A model generated the notes under the pieces. That model saw only the letters and a list, made by a program, of their open reading frames with translations. It did not search any database and was not told where the DNA came from. Both the position numbers and the translations under genes were made by a program. Positions 37,096 through 48,851 of a stretch of DNA of 64,000 nt are shown here, piece after piece (the stretch's first letter is position 1; the number at the start of each line of letters is the position of its first letter). The stretch lies in the NCBI RefSeq assembly GCF_030269925.1, contig NC_085121.1:7085501-7149500 (forward strand). The letters run 5' to 3'. This stretch comes from Bombyx mori (lineage: Eukaryota > Arthropoda > Insecta > Lepidoptera > Bombycidae).

Positions 37096-37684
37096 CTATC
37101 ATTGTTTCGATGGTTGTATCAGCGTACGATTTGATAGCGAAAATTTTAAATCAGAACGTAAAGAAGCTTTCGCTGTCGGCTGAGTTAAAGGCTTAATGAA
37201 AAAAGCAGTCACTATTGACACGGTACGTCTCGTGAGGTACCTCTCAATCTGAAGCTTTTACCCCTGATGCCTCGTGCCGTAGACAGCAACATATATTATA
37301 CTGTAATATACATTGTATATTTATTTTGTATAGCAAAAATGTATTTTTAATCTTTACTTTAAAAATATTGAATCATTAACAAAATTATAGAATTTTCTTC
37401 GGGTTTCCCGAGTCGTATACATAATTAAAACTATTTTTACGGTTTAATATCTATATTTATTGTTTTAATATCTATATTTATGATTCACAGTTACGTAGTC
37501 ATAGAGTATAGACCATAGGCCAGTGAAAACAACAAACGCAAGATTAAACCGTATTTATAGTTTCAATGCTTAATATGATTTGTTTTTTAAAAATGTTTAT
37601 TTAAATCATATTCAATTATTTCTTCACAACAACATAAAGTTTTAAAATGCTCACAAATAAATAAAAAATAGCCGTAACGAAAGG

Positions 37685-37801
37685 GTTTTTTTTATTGCTT
37701 AGATGGGTGGGCGAGCTCACAGCCCACCTGGTGTTAAGTAAGAAATAGGCAGGGTGGTGGTACCTACCCGCGCGGACTCACAAGAGGTCCTACCACCAGT
37801 T
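37685..37801 (-). repeat. Bm1 SINE with internal deletion
   Basis: T-run, ATTGCTTAGATGGGTGGGCG, CACAGCCCACCTGGTGTTAA, then directly GAAATAGGCAGGGTGGTGGT and AGGTCCTACCACCAGT. About 110 bases between the tail and middle are missing. Confidence 0.92.
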
Positions 37802-39441
37802 AAGAAAGATGTTAGAAGACACATAATTAAGCAAACAAATATTTTAATAGATTAATAATAAAAGACATCTTTGTCATCCTTACGGCTTTCGAATAACAAA
37901 TTTGGATTACCGTAACAGTTTGATATTTTATTCATCTAACTTTTGAAACAACAAATTCATTATTATTATCTAATAATCTTAATCTTAACGTAAACGTGCC
38001 TCGCTTCTGCAGAGTCATGCCTTATGAGTAATAGGAGCAACTAAGTAAATAAGGAGATGTGATAGATCACTGGAGTGCTCACGTGTTCTGGAAACATCGA
38101 TAAAATAACCTTTGATGTCGCGAAATTGCCTCTTCAGACTCTAGAGCGCTTCACTCAACCGCAGTTAATGTAACAACACCGTCACGTTATTTGTTATTCA
38201 GTGGGCAACAAAAAAGAAAACAAAAAAAACTACTGCCCGCCATTTTCAGTGTACACGTGACCGGAAAATATATTGCATACGCGAATCATGTTGTTACCGC
38301 AATAGGACTAGTCGCTTCGTAAAATCTCATAAAGTACGTCGCGTCGTGATGGAAGCTCGCTGCATATTTATTCATAAGAAGCCACGAAGGTAGCTTCAGA
38401 GAGCCCGCTAAACACCTCGTATTACACCCTTCGTTCACCCTTTTGACGTATTTACCTACGTTATCGCGCATTATGTTATTCAGGATTAGGGACTCTTGGG
38501 CCTCAATGTAAATTCAAATTATTTTGCCTTTAGAGGTGATAAGGTATTCTATTATTCAGAAACGGGTACCCAATGTCATGCTTAGTTAATGCCCACATAA
38601 AATTATAAGCTTTCACGATCTTGAGGTGTAGGAGGGGATCTGAGAACATAATTTGAATGAAATTTCACCAATTCATTATACAACAGTTGGAAAAATAAAT
38701 GCTTCGTTTTCAATTGCTATTAATACTACTTTTAAAGGCCCCGTGGACTCATAGATAATATCTGAAGTAACTACAAATTTTGATAGGAAAATACGTTGAA
38801 ACTTCTTTCTGGATGAAGGAATAACATTTAATAATTTCCTTATTAATTACTATTTCCTCATTTTGTGAGAAATTCAAAAAACTGAATGTCAATAACATGT
38901 TTTCACTGTTACGTTACAATTAGAACTAAAAATAAAAAAAAATGTTAATCCTTTAACAATTTCATTTGAATTTCACATGCAAAACCATAAAAACACCATA
39001 ATTAATGAGGTTACGTTTTACAGTTGAGCTTTTGTAATAAAAATCTATACGTTATTAGAATAATCAAGTTTCAAGATTATATAACGCAAATTGAAGTTGA
39101 ATTTCAAGAGGCAAATTGCGACGCTTCACCGTTTTTCAGTCATCAAACATGCTAATTCTTGTAGCGAGAGGCCCGACGCATCCGGGCTTGGAGCCGTTCA
39201 CCTCGCCGGTGATTTAAATATGCAGACGCCCGTATTGATTGTCACCAAGAATAACGCCCTAGCTAACGTGGAAACCCTGAAAAAGGCCGACCCGCCCTCG
39301 CCTGATGACGTTAATAGTACAGCTATTTCTGGGTCCTTAATAACTATCATATGAAACATCGATTTGTTAATAAAGGGTTAAATGATAAGAGTCTAAGGTT
39401 AATTGAGTATTGCGAAGTGAATATGGTTTATTTTAGTTTTT
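37802..39441. other. No gene confirmed; one GC-rich open patch
   Basis: At ~39160-39345 a GC-rich stretch is open on the + strand (RPDASGLGAVHLAGDLNMQT, PVLIVTKNNALANVETLKKA, DPPSPDDVNSTAI) within a reading from 39091 to 39354. It has no recognisable domain. The rest is AT-rich and featureless. Confidence 0.4.
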
Positions 39442-39755
39442 AACAGACTTCAAAAAAGGAGGAGGTTCTCAATTCGACTGTATGTTTTTTTTTATAATAT
39501 TTGTTACCTCATAACTTTTGACTGGGTGAATCGATTTTGATGATTCTTTTTTTAATTAGAAAGCTGACGCTTCCCGTGTGGTCCCAATTTAGTCCAGTTC
39601 TAATAATGGTATCCATGAAAAAACCATATAAGTCTTAAATTTGCATTAAGTACGTGCGCGACAAATAGATGAATAACTCATTATCTCAATATTAACGTAT
39701 ATTAATTTGTTTTGGAATATCTTTTTTTTTCTATTTGAAGTCGGTTTTGATAAAG
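39442..39755 (+). repeat. 'gacttcaaaaaaggaggagg' interspersed repeat
   Basis: Starts ACAGACTTCAAAAAAGGAGG, then TTCTCAATTCGACTGTATG, CTTTTGACTGGGTGAATCGA and CTTCCCGTGTGGTCCC, ending TTTGAAGTCGGTTTTGATAA. The ends ACTTCAAA/TTTGAAGT are inverted. The motif is common across Lepidoptera; class uncertain. Confidence 0.7.
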
Positions 39756-39829
39756 CATGTCTATTTACAATTATTTCTGTGTCGTGTCGTCGCCATTTTA
39801 TGATTATTTTTTAGTCGTTGTTAATCGGA

Positions 39830-40005
39830 CGATCTCACGGCCCACTGGCCAAATAGTTACATTACCAATGAAGTCAGTCTCATTTTTATCGTACAGCGGC
39901 GATCATAGGCTTCTAACCGGAAGGCATGATGGTTTCGGGTCAGAAATAGACAGGATGGTAGTACTCATTAGGGCTCACAATACACTCTACCGCTAGTTAT
40001 GAAAT
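39830..40005 (-). repeat. Decayed Bm1 piece
   Basis: ATCTCACGGCCCACTGGCCA, GGTCAGAAATAGACAGGATG and CACTCTACCGCTAGTTATG follow reverse-complement Bm1 order with much change. Confidence 0.5.
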
Positions 40006-41565
40006 TAATTGACAGATTCAAAACACGGTTCTACAGCACTGTACCGGCAAACGATTTACCTTTGTTCTAACTAGTGAAGCTCCGTCGAATTCTACTATTG
40101 CTAATTGTACGGAAAAATTCCGTGAAAAAGTTTTGCTAAAAGAAAAACCCTGAACATTAACAGAACAAGGTTTGTATAAAATAATTACGGTTCATAATTA
40201 TAAAAAGAAAAAAACGAAAAATAGCTCCGTTGAATCGATCGATTTTTTCTCGAGTGTTGCTACAGTATACATGTCCGAATTAAATTTGATTTAAATAGAC
40301 TGTTGAACAAAGCGGCTTACATTGTAAGAATCAAATTCGAACAGACATTCGATCTAGACTGTATTGATTTGTATACATTGAAGCTACCCATCGTACATTA
40401 GGTACTAAGTAGTTCTAGTGGTCGTACTTTACTAACGAATGATAACAATACATTTAGAATTTTTAGAAAGTGTTTTCTGAAATTCTGTTTGTTAAAAAAG
40501 TAATTTGCGTTAAAAATTAATGGGCGCTTCTTAGACATATTTCATATGTGTCATCGCATTCTCACATTTTCAATTTATTTTTTATTGCTACTCCGTTTTA
40601 TTGCCCAACTCTATATTATTGTGTGGCTTTCTTACATTAATGGTGTTTATTTTCTAATATTTCTAATATTTTCTATTAATTCAATCTAGATCATGTTAAA
40701 GACTGCTTTGGTTATACAAATTGAATTGCTCAACGTATTTAACGAGTTCTTGGACCGTTCAGACTGAGTGTTGCCTTGTTTACCGAATAAGTTCTAATGG
40801 ATCGTTTTGGCGTACGACCGAGTAATGCTTCAGAAAATTAATGGGTCAGCTGAAACATCCGAAATCATTAACAAGTCATTTATATTCAAGAACTTACTAA
40901 ACAAGAGTAATAATAACTGGTGCCGATGGACGTGTTCTGCAGCTAAAGATAATTGTTTGGCTATTGAGTATCGAAGAATTGATTTTAATTTAAATTTTAA
41001 TTGACTTCATAACCATTACCTTTCATGTTTTTCAATAAACACAAATTGTAAGACACACAACCATATTGTCTCGATCGCAATCAAAACATTTTGACAATAG
41101 CTTAAACTTTAATACTACATGAACGGGGGCACACATTTTTAATTATGTTTAATTAGAGCAGACCACTATACTTAAATGAAAAAAAGAAATGAAACTAAAC
41201 ATTATTTCTTTTACAACCCGTCCTAAGGCAGCGGGAAAACAAGACAATAAAAACTTCCCAACATACCTAGCCTACTTTCCCTCCACTTCTCTGGATGTAC
41301 ACACACATAAGCTCGTTTGCTTTACGGCTGTACGATATTTACCGGCCGTGACTGTGCTCGGACTAATCTTCCACTTGCTGGTCTGGGCACGAACTTAATT
41401 TGACATTTGACATTCTACCGGATTTGTAGTTCAACTATGCAAACTTTGTCAAGCGAACTATCAGAAGAATTTATTTTAAACAACAATAATCAGGTTTGAC
41501 AAGAGAAACTTAAAAATTTGCGCACTGTAAGACGTATTGGAAGCTTCGAAATGTAATTATTGGTT
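40006..41565. other. No gene seen
   Basis: AT-rich DNA; readings at 40807-41004 and 41189-41398 show no family signature. Confidence 0.5.
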
Positions 41566-41817
41566 GTTAATTACTGGTGGTAGGACCTCATGTGAGTCCG
41601 CGTGGCTAGGTACCACCACCCAGCCTATTTCTGCCGTGAAGCAGTAATGCGTTTCGGTTGGAAGGGTCGGGCAGCCGTTGTAACTATACCTAGGACCTAA
41701 GAACTTGTATCACTAGGTGGGTGACGCATTTACGTTGTAGATGTCTATGAGCTCCGGTAACCGCTAAACACCAGGTGGGCTGTGAGCTGGTCCACCGATC
41801 TAAGCAATAAAAAAAAA
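41566..41817 (+). repeat. Bm1 SINE, 5'-truncated
   Basis: TTAATTACTGGTGGTAGGAC, CTGCCGTGAAGCAGTAATGC, GTAGATGTCTATGAGCTCCG and tail CTAAGCAATAAAAAAAA. Confidence 0.92.
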
Positions 41818-44800
41818 TGGTACCACCAATCTACCAACTTTTTCCGCAATCCTATCATGCATTCATGTTTGATGACTAAGACAGCGATTATTACTACGAC
41901 TATATTTTATAATTGCGATTGACAGCGGCATTGTAAATGTGTACTGGGATCTTCTTACGTGATATTGTGATTCCCAAAACCTTCTAGCCGCTTAAAACCA
42001 GGCGCGAGCTTAGCGGCCCATTAAGCACCGTTATAAGCTACGCTATAAAAAGTCTACACTATATCAACTTTTGGCGATCATAATTAAAAAAGCAAAGCTA
42101 TATTTCAACCACAGTTCCATACGTCTCCACGTTACGAGAATGGGTCATCAACTTTTCAACTAATAAATAGATTGGAAAATATGAGAACTTTTTTTTTTGC
42201 TTCCTTATTAAGAGAAACCGTAAGTATAATACATTATATTGTCGATGTCTTGATAAATGTCTTATGCAAATAGCAGTAGCATAGCTCATTCCAATTTCAA
42301 ACCATGACCAACCATGGTCGACATTCATGATAAGAGTCACGTCTGTACGTCACATGCCGTACGTATGGCTTTCAGGAAAAGTAAAATTTTCAGTTCATCC
42401 CGAGATCATAACGCAACAGCGCAGGAATATTGGGAACTGATTAAATCTAGAATCCGTTAAATAATAGCATAGGTAATATAGTAGCCGCTAATGCTTAAAG
42501 CAATTGATAAATTCAACTCATTGATGCATCTTGAATAACCATTTTGGATTAAAGTAAAATTTCATCGTATTTTTCTAAAAAGTCAATTTTAGAAGTTAGA
42601 TGAACTGTCACATTAATCGATTAGTATCACCATTAAATCGCCTTTTATTGCACGCGAGTAAAAAAAAGGTCATACACGTCATCATGAGATGGTGACTGGG
42701 TCACTGAAGTCCGTAGGCTACGATTAAAATCGACAATAATACTTCAACATCTACAGCCTTGTTTAGGACAGTAAAGTAGATACTCCCTTCAATTTCATTT
42801 AGCACGCTTATACATATAGTTACCATGCAGCTACATTTGTAGAACAAAAAATGTTGGAAATAAAAGCGACTAATTATTCTTTGAAAAAATATATATAATA
42901 ATATGACAATAAAAAATATTAATACTCTTAAAATAATGTTCAATTTATGGAAACTATAATTTTAATCTAACTGAAAGTTTACACTAAAATAATGAATATT
43001 CTGAGTGGGCAATAATAATAGTAGTTGACAAAACTTTTTTAATTTCAGAACGAAAGTTGCTGGCTCTGGATGATGGGCTAATGGTGCCCATAGCGGTGCT
43101 CGAACAACTTTCACAATAACCGCCGGACTGTAGTACGAGGCGCCTTCAGAACAATCTATATTAATAACATCACCTGTCCTACCTTTATTGAGCCTCGGAC
43201 CTCATGGTTTCTGCTCTACAACGTTCCAAAAATATCGATTCACGACGAAACCAGCATGTCGGCCGCCCTCTAGGGCAGACGGGTCCTCTCGCTCTACATA
43301 CACATAGACACAACACGTCAAGCGAGATATCAAAACGGTTTCCCGCCACTAGTATTTTAACACATGTAGCCTCATCTTGACAGTTTATGCACAGTACTTA
43401 AATTTAAATGGGATTCACTGATTGTTTTAAGTCCTTAGAAAAATGTTATTATTATAAGAATTGGAAATGCTCTAAGTTTCATTATGGGGCTTAGAGGGAG
43501 TCAGACGGTACACCGCCCTCACGCGCTCGCTCGGCCCGACTGACTGAATTTCCTATATTTTCCCGGCGCAAGCCTTCACCCCTTGTAATCGAGCACATCG
43601 AGGTGCTTGAAATCTGGATGTTCCGTCAGTTAAATTTATAAAATTCGAAAACTTTACACTGAATATAATTCCAGGTAAATGTTATTGTGCTAAATTTGAA
43701 GAAGGAGTTTCTATAAAGGTTCTAATAGATATAAGTGGTTAGTAATTGTTTGTTTTATTGCTGTTAGTAATAATTTTTCAGTTAATCTGATTATGAATTC
43801 CAAAGAATGTATTTAAAAAAATCTATTTTTTCCATAGAAACTAAAATTAAATTAATATATTCATTGACACACGCAAATAATCATGAAGAAAAATATTTTT
43901 AAACCTTCAACAATCACCTCTTTTTAATTATCATCACAAAACATGCACCGAAAACACGTGAGATTGGGGGAGACCATGGTACCGTAAGCCACATTGCTTT
44001 GATTCTGCCATTTGTTGTCGAGGAAAAGGTTTTGAGTTGATCAATACCATTTAAGATACAAAGCAAAAATCAAGAGATATAGAACCGAGATGTTGCAGTT
44101 GGAGCTGGTATTGTCCACTAGATTAATATAGTTCAGCAAGTAATAAAATGAGTAATAGGTATCTGAACGATTAAATTCGTAAATTCCTAGTTTTACCCTG
44201 ACTGAGAAGCATAGTCATAACGACCAACACTAATTTACTAGCAAACTTCAGCTTCACGCTTCAATAGAAAGATATTCAAGAGCAAACCATCTTTAAATAA
44301 AATGCATTCTTGGGTACTGAAGACCGTAACATGAAGTAATGTAAAACGGAGGCCGCACCTGTGATTACTGGCCTTTGTACGAATTGGGTTACTGCTGCGA
44401 CATTTTAGAATAAGTGCATTTACATAAATATAATACTATATAAATATACAATTGTTTTTTGAAATAAAATTAAAATACATATCTGGGGTAATTTCATAGG
44501 TAAGGTAAATAATTAACTTTGCCGAGAGCTATTGGGTTTAATCACATTAATGAGTTTTGTATAGTACTTTATTACCACTCTCTATATTATAAAACATAAT
44601 TATTTATGAATATTGAACGTGATTTTAACAATTAATTTAATCGATTATGCAAATACTCTCTATACAAATTTCAAACGCGATCCAATTGTCATTTTGACAT
44701 TCCATATTTGTCAAAACAACGTGTTGTTATTGTCAGTATTGTCACGAAACGAACAAACACCTAAAACAAATCTAGGAGTAAGGATTAAAATTCCTTCAAT

Positions 44801-44837
44801 TCCATTATAACGTGGATATTGGTGTTTGTTTTTTATT
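41818..44837. other. No gene seen upstream of FOP
   Basis: Two GC-richer patches stand out: ~43050-43330 (CCGCCGGACTGTAGTACGAG) and ~43495-43600 (CACCGCCCTCACGCGCTCGC). They could be repeat 5' ends or regulatory DNA. The FOP promoter should lie just before 44838, where there is no obvious TATA box. Confidence 0.4.
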
Positions 44838-46277
44838 ATGGCGCAATCCGAAGACACCGAACTCAGGGACTTGGTGATCGAAGCTTTAGAAAAGAACGGA
44901 TCATTAGCGAAAATACGCGCTTTGCTCCGGGCAAATGTTTTTTTGGCTTTCGAGGAAGATTGTGACATTAAACAAAATCCGAGCTTAGACAACATCTTTA
45001 ACTTACCCGAAGGTAAGTTAGCTTTGTCAATTGTGCACGAGTTTTTGGAATATTGCAACCTCAAAAATACATTGTTTGTGTACATGTCAGAGTCGCGTCA
45101 AGAAAGAGAATACAAATACGAAGGGAAGAAATCGCTTAACGGTAAACTTTACCTCGACAAACAAGGCCTTAAGGAACCGATTCTAGTATCACTGATTAAA
45201 TCTTACCACCAAAATAAATACTTTGAAAAGAAGAGACACACTAAAGAAGATAAAATGAACCGGAGCAAGTTAAAGGAAAATCATACTTATCTAGTACATG
45301 ACGACTCTCAGACGAGTACTACCAGCAATTCTCTTTCAGATATATCCTCTGATGACAGAAATAAATTACGCTTAAGACTCAATTTAGATAATTCCGATAC
45401 TGACACTTCTAGTGAATCTGCTAAAGAAAAGTCGAGTTCAGAATATATTCCCGGGGACCACATTATAGAGATGAAAAAAGGAACCAATACTCAAAGTGTT
45501 ATACAACACACCAATGGCTCATTACATAATAATCAAAATCACAGCATACCAAATGCCCCAGAACTGAAATCATCATTGTATGACACTTTGAAAGAATTCC
45601 GTGCATTACCTAGTAGTAGTGATTCTACCTCATATGCAGAATTAAAACCATTCCAAACTATAGATGATCTTAATAAAGTTGCATTACAAGGAACACAACA
45701 GAAATATAATGCTGATATTGTACAGCCTGCTCCTTCTTATTCTATAGGAAATTTGAGGAGTGAATCACAGCACATTGTTGATTCATCCAAATCTGGAACA
45801 ATAAGTAGTGCTTCATCCTTATCATCAAAAGAGCGACATATAAGCGCTAGTAAATCTAAAGATGGAAAACCCTCAATTGATTCTCGTATATCTGAAGCTG
45901 ATACAGTGGAGTATAGTAATGACTTTTCAACATCATCACCTAAATTTAACAAAAGTCCTCACAAAGAATCTACTAAACGATCAAATGATAATAGTCACAA
46001 AAATATTTCAATAGAAAGTCAAAATCAAGGGTCACAGAGCTCGCGCAGTTCGATTTCGATTTCTGATATTGCTGATTTGATGAGTGAAAAAAGTTCCTCT
46101 AACGAGAATAATTCTAAAATTGATCATTCAACAAATAAATCAAAGTTATCACAAAGTGTTCTACATAGTAAATCTAATATAAGACAGAATAAGAGTTTAA
46201 GTGATGATTCTGGGGATTTCACAGAATCACCAATACATTCATTGTCTAATCTTAGTTTAGACATTCACAGTGACTAA
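44838..46277 (+). CDS. FOP: FOP/CEP43 (FGFR1 oncogene partner) orthologue, centrosomal/ciliary protein
   Basis: Single uninterrupted 479-codon ORF. The ATG at 44838 is chosen because the four in-frame codons before it begin with TTG, not ATG. Residues ~5-36 (DTELRDLVIEALEKNG, then IRALLRANVFLAFEED) match the N-terminus of FOP, which in vertebrates reads DTELRDLL...LRAAVFLALEE. Residues ~56-85 (EGKLALSIVHEFLEYCNLKN) fit the LisH dimerisation helix pair. From ~residue 135 the protein is Ser/Asn/Lys-rich and probably disordered. A short motif SISDIADLM near residue 405-415 resembles the SDVADYL end of vertebrate FOP. In that family the N-terminus dimerises and anchors microtubule factors at centrosomes, centriolar satellites and basal bodies. 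FOR20 (CEP20) is a shorter relative but matches less well. The reading is intact and shows no introns, unlike vertebrate FOP. Identification is by recognised motifs, not a search. Confidence 0.88.
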   Translation: MAQSEDTELRDLVIEALEKNGSLAKIRALLRANVFLAFEEDCDIKQNPSLDNIFNLPEGKLALSIVHEFLEYCNLKNTLFVYMSESRQEREYKYEGKKSLNGKLYLDKQGLKEPILVSLIKSYHQNKYFEKKRHTKEDKMNRSKLKENHTYLVHDDSQTSTTSNSLSDISSDDRNKLRLRLNLDNSDTDTSSESAKEKSSSEYIPGDHIIEMKKGTNTQSVIQHTNGSLHNNQNHSIPNAPELKSSLYDTLKEFRALPSSSDSTSYAELKPFQTIDDLNKVALQGTQQKYNADIVQPAPSYSIGNLRSESQHIVDSSKSGTISSASSLSSKERHISASKSKDGKPSIDSRISEADTVEYSNDFSTSSPKFNKSPHKESTKRSNDNSHKNISIESQNQGSQSSRSSISISDIADLMSEKSSSNENNSKIDHSTNKSKLSQSVLHSKSNIRQNKSLSDDSGDFTESPIHSLSNLSLDIHSD

Positions 46278-46282
46278 TATTA

Positions 46283-46288
46283 AATAAA
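46283..46288 (+). promoter_or_regulatory. Poly(A) signal AATAAA after FOP
   Basis: A canonical AATAAA begins 6 bases after the FOP stop codon. It may be too close to serve; further AATAAA copies near 46550 would give a ~280-base 3' UTR. Which one is used cannot be told from sequence. Confidence 0.45.
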
Positions 46289-46289
46289 A

Positions 46290-47711
46290 GATTTACTCAA
46301 TACATTCTGAAGATTATTTACGCATTTAATATGAGCAATTTATTTCAAACATAATATCTTATGCCGGATGTAAGTGACTAATTTTTAAATGATACTACCT
46401 ATGTTAGTATTTACAAAAGTATCCTATTTATTATTTTATATAAAAGTATAAAATTTGTCCCAAGCATGGGTCTAATAATTTTAATGGTTTTTTTATAATT
46501 TAATTTGCCCTTAAGTCATAGACAGTTAATAAAAATGCTCAGTAAATATAAAATAAATAAAAACACTGTTTTATTACTGATAAAATTTGACTAATCATTG
46601 CATAATAAAATTATATAAGAGAAAATTTTAGTAATGTCAAATAATGTTATTGATGTATGATAGATACAGTTCATGTCAAAAATGATGCAAAATGTAAAAA
46701 AAGTTATATCAATTCATATGCCTTCTTTACATGATAGTTGATGACCTTACCAACTCGTAATCTTCATATTAAGATTTGAAGGAGTGAGTGATTGGATGGA
46801 TTATAAATTTTTTAACATAAAACTGTATTGCATTGATTGTAATTAATTATTTATTCATTCAGTATTAATTTGTTTTCATATTATTCAATCAGAATCTTTT
46901 TTGAATTGACAAACATTCAAATTGGTATATTGAACTATATAGTTCTTAAATTTGTTAATCTGAATTAGTCTCTCACTGACTTGTAGATTATATGTAATGG
47001 CGACAATTCGTCTACAGTGCAATGTGACTGTAATTTTATGTACTTAAAACAAAAAACAAAAGTATTTTTATATTATTGTAGTTTAATTATAATTAAGAAA
47101 ATTTCAAGGAATTAAAGTATTGTTAATGTTTTGGATAGGAAAAATAAGTAAGTAAAATGTTCAATGTACAAATACCTTAAACACTGCTGAAACTGTAATT
47201 GTGTTTCCAATTATTTTTGGATATTGCTGTTCACAAGCGTTCATTGTCAAGTACAAAATGAACTTTCTTTCGTAATCCAAGTTTCGAATGAATGATTTAA
47301 AATTATTTATTTTCAGAGAATGGTTGTGCCTTATTTAATTGAATTGCAACAAGTTCCTTTAAAAAGTCATAATTCTAGTCCTAAATACAACTGGTTCCGT
47401 CCAAATTGCCGCATTAAGAACTCAGTTTCTGTATCAAAAGATAGTTGTGCTGAAACATACCTACTTATGATGTCAATAAATGAGATAATGTAATGTAAAT
47501 TTTGTTTTATTTGGTGCATAATTGTTGTGGGACAACAGTCCCTTTCCATAACAAGACTTCCTTCCGAGAATAGGTTATCTATCTTGAGGAAAACCATAAT
47601 GCCGGTCACCGATTAGCAGGCCTATACCACAATATTACATGGACATCCGGATTGAGGTTGACCCGAAGGTGCAAGTGGAGCATCGAACACTGCTAGCTTG
47701 GATGTGCTGGT
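46290..47711. other. No gene seen
   Basis: AT-rich sequence downstream of FOP. The opening few hundred bases are probably FOP 3' UTR. Confidence 0.5.
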
Positions 47712-47721
47712 GAGAAGCAAA

Positions 47722-47911
47722 GCCCACTGAGTTTCTCGCCGGATCTTCGCAGCGGGTCACGTTTCCGATTCGGCGGTAGATTCTGCGAAGCACGGCTCCT
47801 GCTAGCGTTCGTGTTAGGAATATCGTCAGGTTTGAGCCCCGTTAGCTCTCTTAGTAGTTAAGGTTACGCCGATATGGTCTCTAAACCATCAGCTTAGGTA
47901 GGAAAAAAAAA
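47722..47911 (+). mobile_element. Short poly(A) retroposon with 10-bp TSD
   Basis: Starts exactly at GCCCACTGAGTTTCTCGCCG and ends in GGAAAAAAAAA; flanked by perfect 10-base duplications GAGAAGCAAA (47712-47721 and 47912-47921). 190 bases. The terminal hairpin arms are CCCACTGAG and an altered CGCAGCGGG. Confidence 0.92.
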
Positions 47912-47950
47912 GAGAAGCAAAACTGGGTATGTGCTTCTCACTGTCTGGGA

Positions 47951-48851
47951 AGTCGCATGGTCCAACGCAGAGTTCCCCAAACTTTTTTGTGTCGTAGACC
48001 CCTTGCCATGTTTTTCCGTGTTGGGTAGACCCCCTACTTACCTGATATTGATTTCCTGTAAATTTCTAACTGTAGTAAAGTTTAGTGTTAAAAACTTAAA
48101 GTAAAAACAAATGTTAATTTATACATTTATTAATTGAATTCAAATTAAAACTACTCAAAATAAAATTTTGTATCTGTTATGTAAAATATACGTAACATAA
48201 AATAAACATAAAATATACTATAAATAAAATAACATAAGCAATAAGTCAATATTTTTAGTGAGAAGGATGGACCTGATGCTTTAATAATAAATTATCAACA
48301 TTTAGCGTCAATTTTGTAAGGGTTAATCTTAAATCTCCTCGACTAATGATGTCTTGATATTATAAGATAGTATGATGTAAGTAAATAGGTACTATCAGTG
48401 TATGTGTTGAGGTCCACTACCGTGCACCCCAAATTTTTTTTCGCTGACCTAGACCCCTTGCAGTTTGTCATAGACCCCTAGGGGTCGATATAGACCACTT
48501 TGGGAATCACTGGTCTAACGGATAAGACGTCTGGTGCAATCGTGTTGAGCGATGCACCGGTGTTCGAATCTCAGGCGGGTACCAATTTTTCTAATGAAAT
48601 ATGTACTCAACAAATGTTCACGATTGATTTCCACGGCGAAGAAATAACATCGTGTAATAAAAATGAAACCCGTAAAATTATAATTTGCGTAATTACTGGC
48701 GGTAGGACCTCTTGTGAGTCCGCGCGGGTGGGTACCTATTCTACCTATTTCTGCCGTGAAGTAGTAATGCGTTTCGGTTTGAAGGGTGGGGCAGCCGTTG
48801 TAACTATACTTGAGACCTTAGAACTTATATCTCAAGGTGGGTGGCGCATTT
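47951..48851 (+). repeat. Bm1 SINE split by a hAT MITE
   Basis: The Bm1 head begins AGTCGCATGGTCCAACG (47951-47967), is interrupted, and resumes at 48513 with GTCTAACGGATAAGACGTCT, then CGGTGTTCGAATCTCAGGCG, ATTACTGGCGGTAGGACCTC, to AAGGTGGGTGGCGCATTT at 48851, where it is 3'-truncated. Confidence 0.92.
47968..48512. mobile_element. hAT-type MITE inserted into Bm1
   Basis: Ends CAGAGTTCCCCAAACTTT (47968-) and, inverted, CAGTGATTCCCAAAGTGG (to 48512). The 8-base flanks GTCCAACG (47960-47967) and GTCTAACG (48513-48520) differ at one base. Subterminal GACCCC repeats on both sides, as in other CAGTG-ending hAT elements. 545 bp, no ORF. Confidence 0.9.

Noticed and set aside
44711..45085. 124-codon minus-strand ORF over the FOP start
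   Set aside because: Antisense shadow of the conserved FOP N-terminus.
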